Part shown: positions 39,148 through 51,800 of the stretch, in pieces
Position numbering within the stretch: the first letter of the stretch is position 1
Layout of the letters: every line of letters starts with the position of its first letter
Source of the DNA: Nemopilema nomurai
Lineage: Eukaryota; Cnidaria; Scyphozoa; Rhizostomeae; Rhizostomatidae
Direction: 5' to 3'
NCBI GenBank assembly: GCA_003864495.1
Contig: ML133414.1
Location: 396,495-460,494 of the forward strand
Length of the DNA: 64,000 bases
Translations under genes and position numbers: made by a program
The notes under the pieces: model-generated
What the model was told of the DNA's origin: nothing
The model's database searches: none
What the model saw: the letters and a program-made list of their open reading frames with translations, nothing else

Positions 39148-41521
39148 ATGCTAGCTTCAACGATAATGTGCTCTGTGGCCAGCCAGTTGATCGATGGCGT
39201 ACGAAGCATTCTACCAAGCGAATTGGCGCAGGCCCTTCAAGCGGGAAAGAAGGACATCTCTCTCAATGATCTGAAGGAGTTCATGTTATTCGACTGTCGT
39301 TCATTCATAGCATACAGCAATAGACATATAGCCGGAGCCGTTAACGTCAACTGTTCAGGGATTGTGAAAAAGCGTCTTCAACAGGGGAAGGTTGCACTGG
39401 CGGATTTAGTAACGCCAGACGTTGGAAGAGAGTGCATGAAGCGCGGAAAATGGCATCGGGCCATCGTCTACGATGACAACACCAGTGAACTCGAGAAGGC
39501 ACCTGCTTCTCATCCTGTTAGACTTGTCCTAGCATCGATACTGAAACAAGGAAAGGAAGCATTATTACTTAAAGGTTAGCAAGCACTCTGTTAATTGTGT
39601 TTTTCTATTTTGAAAATTGTAAGTTCTGAAGATCGAGAAGTATCGGATGTCAAACAACAATCTCAGTTACGTAAGAGCACAGGGAAAGTCCTATTTCTCA
39701 ACGACCAGCATGTCAATTTTGTGCTCCCATATTCAAGCATCTTAGGCTCTGGCCAACAACTCGACAACTGCTCCTAGCTTTTCAAACTTCTGTATTCCAT
39801 TCAGGCTTCCAAGCCAAACATTATGCACGCGGCACACTAGCGCGAGCCACCTGTTCTCTAAAGCTGTGTGCATGCTTTTTTCATGCGCCAGTTTTTGTTT
39901 ACAACAAGCCTTCTTCAAACCGCGTGTTTGTAGTCAGTTTGGTGCAGATAGCACTTGTTGAAGAGTAGAAAAGCTTCAGTGAATCATAGAAGACGAAAAA
40001 TGAGTGCCAAAGTGTTTAAAACTTCATCAACGGAAGGGAGTGAAAGGACAAGGCCTTTGTTTTTGAGTATAGATTTTAATATGGGAAAAGGTATCTGAAT
40101 CCTCTGTTTTTTGCTTCTTTTGTATAAGTTATTCGTTTAGTTTGAATTGCATCTAATCATGACGAAGGTAGTGGATTTGGTGTATTTACGTTCTAGAACC
40201 ATCTAATTGTTTGCAGTTTGTGGGTGTTGACAATAGCATTGTGTGAGGCGTGCTGACGTACCATATCATGAAGTTAATCGTGTCAATCAACTTGCGTCAT
40301 TTTGCTTTGTTTTTGACAATGTTTCATCGCTGTCCATTTTTGGTCATCTGAGTCACAGCAAAAAGCGGGAGTTATTGGATCTTTCAGCCAGCTGCCAAAG
40401 TTACAAAATCCATGGCATGCCCCTATTATTGTTCCCACCTTCAATCACCTTCTTTCGCGAATTTTCTCGAAATTAAACTCATCGATGCTATTGTATTGAT
40501 GCTTCAGACTAAATCTTTTTTAACTTTTCTAGGTGGCATCAGAGAATTTGCACAATGTTACAACAATCTGGTTCTTGACACAGCAGCAAGAAACAGTGAA
40601 CTTTTGTGCACGGAAAGAATAGGAAACGAGTTGTCCGAGCAGGCATCAAGACTGAACATAGAGACGACTGTTGAGCTTCTAAATGTGCCACTTACTAACG
40701 TACTGCCATTTCTCTACCTGGGAAATTCAAAGGACGCAGGGATGGAAAAAACTCTGGATGATAATAACATTAGATTTGTGTTAAATCTCACATGTAATTG
40801 TGATAATCATTTTATTTGGCGAAATGACATCAAGTACAAACAGGTCAAAATTGAAGACAGTTGCAAAGAAGACATTATGACTGTTCTGCTAGACTCGATA
40901 CATTTTATAGGTAAGTTTTTTAAAATGTTTTGCTTAGAAAAGTTTATGTACAATTTTATCAAATTTTTCTTTGTTCAGTCTTCTAACTAACTTTAAACAC
41001 TGCCACATTTTCCAAAACTTTCTAAAATGTTAAAAGCAATTATATATTTTTTCCCTCTTGAAACACCTTCTGCTACCTTAATTAGACATTTAGAAGCAGA
41101 ACATGGTGATGTGTTCTGCAGTTTTTACCATACTAGCAACTTCTCATAAAAATTGTCTTGCTATTTTCTTCCATCTTTGTTTCATACCCTTTTTATGCAC
41201 CTTCTCAAACTTCAATGTTTTGGTTCTGCTCTGTGTGCGCAATGTTTGCGCAGTTTATATCTGCACTAGATAGGTTCTTATGTTGTTCATGTTCCATTCA
41301 ACATAGATTCTGCAAGGGAAGATGGTTGTGCAGTGCTTGTCCATTGCCAAGGTGGTGTCTCGCGATCAGCTGCTATAACCATAGCATATCTCATGTATCA
41401 CATGAATCTGACATTAAAAGATGCCTACCAGTTTGTCAAAGAGAAGCGTTCCTGTATAGCTCCTAATCTTAATTTCATGGGTCAGCTGATGGAATTTGAA
41501 AAGCAACTCAGACAGAAGTAG
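39148..41521 (+). CDS. DUSP10: Dual-specificity MAP kinase phosphatase, DUSP10/MKP5-like
   Basis: Dephosphorylates Thr and Tyr in MAP kinase activation loops; DUSP10 acts on p38 and JNK. Exons: 39148-39574, 40533-40910 and 41307-41521, 1020 nt, 339 aa. N-terminal rhodanese/MAPK-binding domain: [22 protein letters not shown] and KKRLQQGK, then [12 protein letters not shown] and LLLKGG across the first intron, which fit DUSP10 (NTNE, LVLKGG) better than other MKPs. Catalytic domain begins near [12 protein letters not shown]. The signature [11 protein letters not shown] places the nucleophile at Cys282, with the general-acid Asp in VKIEDS. The end [14 protein letters not shown] of DUSP10 is matched by [14 protein letters not shown]. 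It lacks the roughly 140-residue N-terminal extension of human DUSP10. A longer in-frame stretch upstream (from 39052) has no ATG; a second ATG at 39166 could also be the start. AATAAA occurs at 41759. Confidence 0.92.
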
Positions 41522-41758
41522 GTGAAGTCTTTCTCAGAGAACTTCCTGTCAAACAGGGTCTTCCTAATAGTTATATTAAATTTGTTCTTTATTGGTGAAC
41601 GACACCTATTGTGTTAAGATGCACGAACAAGTCTTAGGGGTTGCAGATCATTGAGTTTTTTTGGGATACCCCTTTCTACTTTAATGAGGATGTCTTAATT
41701 GAAAGCATTGGGATGCTCTAAGAATAATGGGTTTTCTTATTGTTACAATACCCGGTAG

Positions 41759-41764
41759 AATAAA
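41759..41764 (+). promoter_or_regulatory. Candidate polyadenylation signal of the DUSP10-like gene
   Basis: AATAAA 238 nt after the stop codon, the first clear hexamer seen downstream. Confidence 0.4.
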
Positions 41765-44700
41765 GACAAATTGCTTTAAAGAATTTAATGTTAAAGAAGA
41801 CATTCGATTTTGTCATATAGAAGTATAAACACAACCATGGCAAGATACAGTTGCTAATTTACATTGATTGTGCTAAAATGATGGTAATGAGTTGGCCTGT
41901 TTAGAATTGAGGAAAAAATTGCAAATTAAAAAGGCTTGTAACATCTCTCATCATGAGAGCTTTTACAAATGAATGACATTGATAAAGACCTGTGATGGCA
42001 GTCCATCTTTGATACCTAAAAGATGAAGAGGGCCTATTTCATCATTTTAGTACACTGATTCTGTATATACCATCCAGCATGTCACTAATTCCAACATTCA
42101 CAATATGTATACACTAGTAAGCCCTGTCTTGTGTTTTGTCCTAAAAGCATACATTTGTAATGTTGCCATCTCTCTGCACTTAAGTGCTTGGCTACCAGGC
42201 AGCCCTAATGAAAAATCTTGACAATCATTGCATTTTATTAGTTGAAAGTTGTATATAACTTGTAAAATATTTTATAACTTTAGTTGAAATTATGTAGAGT
42301 CTTAGTTGAATCCATGGTAAGGGAAGAAAAGATCCTTCGTATTGAACAAATGATGTCTGCCTACTTCTTGTATTATTATTCTTTACTCTGAGCCTCTCTG
42401 CCTTGATGTTTTTAATATGGCAAAATAATAATTTCAGGCAGCTTTGGAAGGTGTCTTCTGAACACCCTACATTCTAAGTGTCCAGTTTCCCCAATCATTG
42501 GGCTGGTATCACTAAGTTACTATTACTCACTTTTAATGAACACTGTACGTTCATGGGGAAGTCATGAAAGATTCTGTTGCAAAAGATTAATGTTTTTGCT
42601 CGTCGTTATAGTAACAGCAAATAACCAAATCCCTTTTGACTCAATAACCCCATTGTTCTATGCTGGGGCGTGCGGGAAGTTTATGGAAAGGACAAGGAAG
42701 TGTGCTCTACCAAAGTTGGAGCGAAATAGAGAGGGTTTGCTGGCTGGATAGATGTTTGATATTAAAGCAGTTGCTTAGTCTGGGAGATCTCTGCACGCAA
42801 CTCCCCAAATATCTGTCTTTCTAAGGCGATAGTACATTTGGCAACTGACCCGACTATTTGAAGATGCTCGAGAAATTGAGGACTTTGAATGTGATTAAAT
42901 TTCACTTGTTCAAGGCTCCGAATTTGACGTTAGCTCCTACACTTCAATAAGTCTGTCCAAAAATTGAATGATTGGCGTTATGGTGATTGGCATGGGCCTA
43001 GTGTGGTGTTTGTACTTGAGATCTCCAGAAGAAATTTGAGCTTGAATTAGGATTTTTGTTACGAAGATAAAGTAAGGATAAGTAAGCGCTTTGGGGTGGA
43101 TTCCTTCGAAGGGTCTTTATATGGCTGTGGCGCAAACTGGGACTAAAGAGCTGGTCTGTCAAAAGCTTGTAGAATAGAGATTGTCGTTGAGTCTTGCGAA
43201 GTGTCTAACACTGGCACAACCAGTTGCAAGGGTCTGTTGATTGTGCTTCCAAGAAAACATCTCTAAACACGATGACGTAATCCTCCAGACTTTCACTGGG
43301 GATTCTCAGAATCTGATTATTGAGAAATAGAATCTGAATAACACTAAAAATAAGCTGGAAAAAATAAATAAAAAAATAAATTAGCAAAACAAATCAGTTG
43401 GAAGGTTTGATGTGCCTATTAATGCTGCGTCCACTATCGGAATGGCAAAATTCCAACAGCAGAAAGCAACAGAGAGTTCAGTCAGCGTGAAGAGATATCA
43501 AGAGGGTTATCTTGAAGACGTGATAGTTTTTATCTCTGTTTATAGGTTCTGTTGAACAGGATACCCAAGTTGATAAAGACGAGGGAGGGAAGTGCGCGTT
43601 TACAGAAGGACGCTCGTAAAACTAGCGGCATACTGAATCTATTTCTCTACCTGCTATAGCGTCAGATACCCCTAAATAGATCAGTGTGATATTTCTTTGA
43701 ATAAGCTAACACCCAGTGACCGTTCAAGAGAATGTTCGTGCCAACAGGTCGAACACGCCTCTGTAATGTCTAACGGAGGCAGAACGGTGATCAGGAAATA
43801 GACGAACAGTTAAGCAAGGACATTCTAATCGAACCTCAACATCATCATACAATCGTACTCTCTAGCCACATTACACCTCCATCTCCAGTGAGCTTCAAGG
43901 GAAATTGATTTCTGCCATTGCAGTCCCTGAAACTGAAATTATATAGACGAGTAATTAGCCTTTAATTAATTTTAATAACTACGTCCGATGTGAGGAAATA
44001 TTGATAGCTTTTACGATAAATGATTTATTTGTACAGGAGTACTTTTGATACGTCTGAATGTGCCAACAAAATGCTAGCATCCCATTAGGCAGTAAAAAAA
44101 TTATGATTCTCTCTTAGAACATTACCTTAGCACTTCCGTGAAGCCTACATGGGAAGTATGACACTTTATGAAAATGTCTGGTGTACAACCTAGAATTCCC
44201 AAATGTCCCAAATGAGTGACGCTTTTTAGGGAAAAAAAACCTAAAGAATTCATATGAAACTCTGAACAAGCCTGACTAGTTGCTGACAATTTGCTTCATC
44301 TTTGAGAGATTGGATCACTTGATACATGAACCCCATTTAACATTTGCAAATGAGTGTTTCTCTTGAACTTTCTCTGCATAGTTGTAGAATGAATTTGACA
44401 ATGACCTTGACACACCTAAACTACGCCTTTCCGTTCTGGACGCACCAACTTTGTCAACTGTACAATGACAGCTTAGATATGATAACAACGAAAACTGTGT
44501 CGGATGTAAATCTGATATATTTTCTATACAGGGTTGAAACAAGAGACAGATTATACGATGATGGTTTTAGTAGATATTTTCATGTTGCTTCGTGGCCACG
44601 GCAGGACCTAAACGAGCCAGCCCTGCAAAGAGTGTCACCCTCATACTTGCTCCTGTCACTTATCCACGGTGAAGTCAACAAATTGGAACATCTGCCAGTG

Positions 44701-45740
44701 CTTACAAGCCTTCAATGGTAAAGCACGACATTATGCGAGGGCTACCAACAACTGTTGATCAGGTAAAAGTTCAGCAAATTTTTCACGAGCCCTTCAGTTG
44801 CATATCTGCTTTTATTGCTGTTACAAAGAAAACTTACTTAAGGAAATGAAAGTAGTAAAAATGTTTATTATGATGGTTATATACAGGTTCAAACAGGGTG
44901 AGATATTTTAGTAGAAAAGGATGTGATTGTCAGCTTCAACAGCAGGAAATCTTATGAAAGAGCGTAATGCTCAAATGGTTGCACAACTGTCAGTCTGATT
45001 GGTATCATGAGAAATCTTTCCATGCCCATGCTGAGCTCGTTTAACCGCATTCGTGCGACATTTTGGTTCTCCCATCGGAATGTACCGTCCAAAAACTAAC
45101 GCACTCCGTAGAGAATAATGGTGAATCTGTGTTTGCTAGCTATCATTCCAAAAGTTTGAAATATAATTGCAACACTTGAAAATTTTAACTTTAAGACTTC
45201 ACAATTCGGAAAGATCACTCATGATGATGTTCCTAATCCAAAAACCCAATAGTCCTCAAAATCTTGTTTTCCAAACACGTGGGTCTTGAGAATTGACAGA
45301 TTGCTCAGCTGCAGAATCGGTTGCTAACGATCAGAGTATCTCTTCAAAGCGCAAATGCTACTTATCTTCTTAGTTCTGTTTGCAATTTTTTCTTCGGATT
45401 TTGTTTGCAACCACTTTCAAAGCGTAATGCATCTTCCTTCCTCGGCACTCAAGTAACGATTATTTGATCAGCTTTGAACTTGCCTCCAAGGGGGCTTGCA
45501 CGTGCAAGTAAAGCCCTTTCTATCACACCTCAAATCAAAGCAAATTTCCTTCTCTGGGGCCAAAGTATTCATCTAAAATGTCTGTATGCTCTGTTTCCCT
45601 ACCGCAACTGATTAATGGAAAGTTAATAGCCTCTTCTAAAACGACAAAATCTCTAATTAACCCCCTTCTCTCTATGAAAGAGAGCAGATAGTTCATTAAG
45701 TCAAGCTACGATGACCCCCCTTCCCCCTTCGCCGCCGTTT
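41765..45740. other. Intergenic between phosphatase gene and vWA-TSP1 gene
   Basis: About 4 kb. The longest frame, 44344-44721 on the plus strand (125 aa), shows no recognisable domain, no signal peptide and no clear splice context, so I do not call it a gene. No repeats of note are seen. Confidence 0.45.
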
Positions 45741-45747
45741 TATAAGG
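45741..45747 (+). promoter_or_regulatory. TATA box of the vWA-TSP1 gene
   Basis: TATAAGG preceded by TTT, 61 bp before the ATG at 45802, implying a short 5' UTR of about 30 nt. It follows a C-rich stretch (45713-45735). Confidence 0.6.
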
Positions 45748-45801
45748 TACCCTGCGCACCTTGTTCCCTCTGCCAGATCCTTTCGTCTCAAACAAGCGAA
45801 C

Positions 45802-48800
45802 ATGGCATCAAAGCTTCTTGGCATTCTTTTGGCATTATACGCTGTCAATTCGTAAGTTGCTCCTTTTTCACCTTTCTATAATGCACGCTTCACCTGCCTC
45901 GTTGACTGTTCTCTAGGGTTCTTGACTCTGTTTAGGGTCGTAATGCAAAAGCATCAGGGGTTCTGCAACTCCCAATCGCTCCAACTGAATGGCAAAAGCC
46001 GAGGTGTGTTTAAGACTCTCATAGATTCACTTCTCCCGAAATTCTTCACCGACAATGTTGGACAGTAATACGGATCTATAATCGAGTAAATTTTCCTCCG
46101 ATTTACAAAGTAGAACAACGCGTGCGGATAATTTATCCAAGTGAACCCACGGCACCGTACAGATTCTTTGCCCGCTGCTTCTTTGAGATGCTATTTCCTG
46201 TTTTCTCTTGCACTTTAAAGCTCACATAGCCAGACATTTCCATCGATCAGTTTCAATATACATTACAATTCACTGCTCAGATCCCCTTCAATACATATGT
46301 CTGCATTTTGGTTGTCTTTGCTTTTTTGTGCTAAATGCCACAGTAGTGAGTCTAATACGACATTGGATCCACGATCACGTGAAACAGATTCTTTTGCGTT
46401 TTTTTTTTAATCCTACTCGATACAGCATCAAGGCAGAAAATATTGTCAGTTTAGTTTAAAGAAAAGGGATGATCACGTTTATTTTTCAGGGCCTACTCTC
46501 AAATATGTCGAATTGACATTGGGATAATTCTCGATGACTCCGGCTCCATTAAACATTGGGGGTTTGAACAGGAGAAGAAGTTCATTCGAGACCTGACAAG
46601 ACAGCTTCGAGTCTCCGGCGACAATACTCGCGTCTCGGTGATGACGTTTTCTACTAACCCACGAATGAGGATCTTCTTCCGCGACCGCTCAGGACAGGAC
46701 TGGAATTCTTTGAATTGGGCGCTGAACGGAGTTAGGCATTCAGGTAATAAATCAGCAGCATACATTGGTATACGTTTTGATGCAGGAACGCAAACATAGG
46801 GCACAGAGACAAAGGGTGTTTTCGTCGAGAACTCATAGGGTTAAAATATGGGTTGAAGTAAAAAGAAAGGATATTAACACATCATTCTTGCCGACGTATC
46901 TTCCAAGATTTATAGAGTTCGGAAAAGTACAGTTGTAATAAACTTTCTCGTAACAAGTAGAAATAGAGCTCAAGCGGTTTCAAAAGTGGTTCTTCTGTGA
47001 TGTTAACAATATTTTCCGAAACCGTTGTTTTGCACGCTTAAGTCATTCGTATCCACCTTCTGCCATAAAGATACTCTTGGAGACACCAAGACGTTTCTAC
47101 TTAGATTTAGCCTCACATAGTCGGCTTGTGCTACTTGTACTCATTAGAGAGTTGATTGCCTTTAATATGTTTGAAAAGATAACATAACTCTTTTGCCAAG
47201 GATCGAAAACGTGCAACACGGCTTGTTGGTGGAGCGAGACTGTCCTGTGGGTGGACATTGGAACATGAAATGCTTGTCTTTTCTAGTGTTGCAATGTCCG
47301 CTGCAGTAATTATAGTGCTCACGATTCACCAACGCCATCTTCTCCATGCCCTGATAATATCTCATTCTGATTAAGACAACATTAATGTTGGAAAGAGTTT
47401 GCTGTATTAAATACACTTTTTCAGGTGGCTGGACGTATACTGACAGAGCTTTGCATTTGGCACGTAATCAGATGTTCAATACGGCTTATGGGTCAAGATC
47501 TGGAGCTCCAAAGGTACCCAAAATTGCTTGATTTTAATTGGGTATTGAAAATCAAAGTAACATTGGCTTTATCGGATTTTATTTTTCTATAAATGAATGT
47601 GTAAGCCAGACAGGACCAACTAGGTTTGATCCAACTAGTTGAGTCGTGTAAGAAGTCGAATCTTACCTAAAGCTCCAAGGGAAATCATCCACCAGCTTCC
47701 TAATTGATGCATTAAATTTCATTTGCTTGAATCCTATCCATATCCTTTTATATATGACTAATTTTATATATGATTCGCGCCACATCTAACTCATTTACCT
47801 CTAATAACTTGCTTCACATCCAACTTATTTTACACCCGACTCGCTTTACATCCGACTCACTTTACATTATACTCCCTTTACATCCGACTCCCTTTACATC
47901 CGACTCCCTTTACATCCAACTTACTTTACATCCGACTTATTTGATGCCCAGCTTGCTCTGTACCAGACTCGTTCAACATGAAATTCGCTTCACATCCGAC
48001 TCGTGAAACGCTTTACATCCGACTCGCTTCTCATCCGACTCGCCTCTCATCCGACTCACTCTACATCTGACTCTGGTCCGAACTTTGTTTAAATTCTCTA
48101 GATGCTCTTGCTTCTCACTGATGGCCGAAGCCAGTCTGGTCACTCGAAGCTGTCCCATGCCGCGACTCTCCTGAAGAACAATTTCGTCAACATCATCAGC
48201 ATTGGCGTCGGTTACTCCGTTCGTAGGAGCGAGTTGGAGCTGATTGCCTCCAGACCAATCAATCAGCATGTTTTCCAAGTACGAGACGCGGGTGCACTCA
48301 ACAGAATCGTCAACGTGGTGAGAACAGAGGCTTGCAAACGTACGTACCCTACAATTGTATTGATATTCAACTGTCCTTTGATAGGAATGTATAACTCAAT
48401 CGAATACAACGAAAAACCTTGTGAAAACGCCCTCAGCAATCTCTTCTTTCTGTTCCAAAATAGTATATTGTGTATCAAGATTTTTAGCAACCATTCCTAC
48501 CCAACAAAACTTGGCAGAGAATTATGGCTTTGCACCAAATATTTGATTACTAGAAAGAACGAAAGAAGTCTTTTGCACATGCCTAAGATAAGCAGCTTCG
48601 TAGGCCTTGAAGTAACATCAAAGTCATCTAAAATGAAAGCCAGAATATAAGTGACGAGATGTGCGGTGTTTGTCTACAGCCATTACATGTTGGTTTATCG
48701 ATTGCATCTACAACAATTGGTCTTCTTGGAGCAGAACGTGTGAAATGGCAGTGAGAACAAGGACCGTTCGCCTGGAAGTCAGAAAATCAAAGATGGTCGT

Positions 48801-51800
48801 CGGTGGCTGTGCTGGCCTAAACGTGCAGAAATGTCGGTCCAAGCACGAGACAAAGAACCTGGGGTATTGCCTGCGTGAGTAGCAAAATTCTGAAAATCTT
48901 TAGCCTTGAGAGGGGTAGAAGAAGGGTGGGGGGGGGGGTAAATGAATCTAATATGTGTATAGTAAGTAGTGAAGCTTGAGCCTAACTTGGGCTGTCCACT
49001 TGCAGGAGAATGTAAGTACGTGAAATGCCTATGGGGGCCATGGAGTGCATGGTCGGCAACTTGCGGAATAGCAAAGAAGACACGTAGCATCAAAGCACAT
49101 CCAGCTACGACCAAGAGACGGAATTGCCATGGACTGCCTCAAAGGTGCTACCAAAAGCCGGAAGCACTGAACAGGTTCACTCAATGTGAGTTACCAAGCA
49201 ATGTCTGCATCTAGATGCAGGAAAATCACCATAGTAGTCACATTTCAATGACGCTTTAACTGCCTTTGAAGAACACAACCCTAGTCTCTCTTTTTCAAGG
49301 TCAGAGCTGTGCTATTCCCGGGTATTAACAGGCTAGGCTCTAATGACTCTAATGACGTCATTTGAATCACCAATCATGGTTCATGAACGCTGATTATGAG
49401 TTGCCAGACTTGATATGAAATGTTGGTTTATTTCTATTCAGATGAACATTGAAATGAACTTCTTTGGTTCATATAAGGAAAATGTCTTGCACCTGCAAAG
49501 ATAGCAAAATGCTGCCAGACCATCACTCCATGTGTCCAGACCATCGCTTTACTAAATTGTGCTCCTCCGCAGGTACATGTAACTATGTCGAATGCAGGTA
49601 TGGGGAGTGGTCAAGATGGTCGACATCTTGTGGAAACGGGCAGCGTTCCAGACAAATGCAAACCATTCGAAAGACGGCCATCAGAGCCAACTGCAACGGC
49701 CTGCCTACATCCTGCCCTGGAAAGCCGCAAGTTCAGACGAGGACTGAGACGTGTACGTACTAACCTAAACTGTGCTGTCGAGTGCAGTTTCTCAAAGAGC
49801 TCCCAAAAGAGTGGAAACGATTCTGCTAATAATTGCAGCAATTCATCACTTGATTGTTAACAACAGTCTTTATTACCAGGGTAAAATGGTTCGACCCAAC
49901 TGTAACTGGGGGTACTTTTCCTCACACTCCCATACAGCCCCACTGACGCCTTTGGAGCTTACCATAAAGAAGAATAGCTGTCCATCCATGAAGGTGTCAC
50001 GTACTTCATAGGCTATTTTGCAGCCCCAATTTTACCAAACAAATTGCGCACTGTTCTTCTTCAATTTGTCTTTTCCCCCCAATGACCCACGCGGCAAATG
50101 TTAAGAAATGAGGGCCAGCCTTGGCATTTTATCGAGTATTAAGCTAGCTCTAGTTCTCCTTTACACCCACTCAGGCTATGAATTATAGAAAATTGCAAAC
50201 AAAACAGATAAAAGTCGAGAATACTTAAACACTGCGTCCCTTACAGAACCGAAAATGCTTAAACTGAACCCTATGTCAATAACTACATTGACCAATCCAT
50301 AAGATATAAATGCTTCGCAGAATATTCAATTGTTACTTGACATGTTTTAGGTACGTGCAAGTACGTGGATTGCCAGTATGGACCATGGTCTCAATGGACA
50401 ACAACATGTGGGAAGGGTGAACGAGCGAGGAAGCTCAAGGCCATTCCAAAGACGAAGCAGGCGAATAGCTGCAATGGACTTCCTCAAACCTGCTCCACGA
50501 CTCCAGACGTTGAAAAAAGAACGCAAATGTGTAAGTAATTTTCGAATCTCACGCCTCTTGAATATTCAGAAAAACATTTTAGGCACGATAATGCGTATAT
50601 GATGTGAGTCAATCTCAGTGAATGTACGCCGAGAGACGATTTTCTCCACAACAGCTGCGAGTTGTCCCAGATGTTTACTGAACGCCTTTTATGACTGCAC
50701 AAGTCTATGCGGCTATGCTTTGTAGGCCTTGGCCGATCCGATACGAAATTAAAAACGATTTATATTATTTATGGCTTGTATGTTGTGGGCCTTGTCATTA
50801 AAAACATAATCTTCGTGAAAAAGACTTCATGTTGTGACGTAAGCCATATGCACCAAAATGTTGTCACTTGAATCAGAAATGGTAAATTTGGAGTCACCTT
50901 TGATGCCATGATGCCATCATTCATAAGCATGACGTTATCATCGTAATCATCATATATTCAACAAGGGAAGCTTTTACGATTGCTCAATTGCTCACGAATG
51001 ATCGACAAGCTCTTGTTGGCATTACCTGACTTCCTAAACTTCTTAAAGGCAGTCACAACTACAACTATAATTCTGAAAAATTTAGTCTGATAAGCTGTTT
51101 ATACAAAATCTAAGGCGCTTTTTGAAACATTTCTATCACATATTTCTTTTTAATTTAGCAAATTTATCACCATTAATAAGTGGCTAGATGGGTACCTTGA
51201 TTATTGCATCTCCCTCCTATTGAAAACTATTAAAGGCATCTCATCACAAAATGTCTATGCATTCATCAATGATGGGCCAACAAAAAGGATGCTAGAAAAC
51301 AGTTGATTTTTCATCTTCTTTGTTTGCACTATTTATGAACAGTTCCTTTTTGAAAGGCTGGTTGCCTACCATCTAGTTGACATCCTAAAACGCACCCTCG
51401 AGAAACTGTACAGAAGTTGAACTGCATATAGCCTTTGAAGCATACTGTGAAAGTGGAAGGTACTGTAGTAAACTGGAAATAAGACCACTCAGAGGCTTAT
51501 AAGTTGCAAGCGTAGGTCTAGAGGTGACGTAGGTGATGACGTCTTGACTACTGTAAAATCTCGTAACCAGGGTACTGATGATGATGATGACGAGGTTTGC
51601 TAACGCATTTCATTAATTGGGCCAAGAGATAACTTTTATATTGGCAAGCAAGTGAAAGAGCTAAAGAATCGAGCGAATTAGAAGCATTCGAAGCAAACTA
51701 AATACCATAGAGAACCTTTATCTACCGCAAAGCAAACAAGATGCTCTTGGAGAATATAGGTCTAGAAAGGAAGCAACCCCAAAACGGACATATAATGCTA

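Noticed and set aside
44344..44721. 125-aa plus-strand frame
   Set aside because: No family resemblance, no promoter or splice context; likely chance in AT-rich DNA.
47770..48006. 78-aa plus-strand frame upstream of the vWA exon
   Set aside because: It is the translated 15-bp intronic minisatellite.
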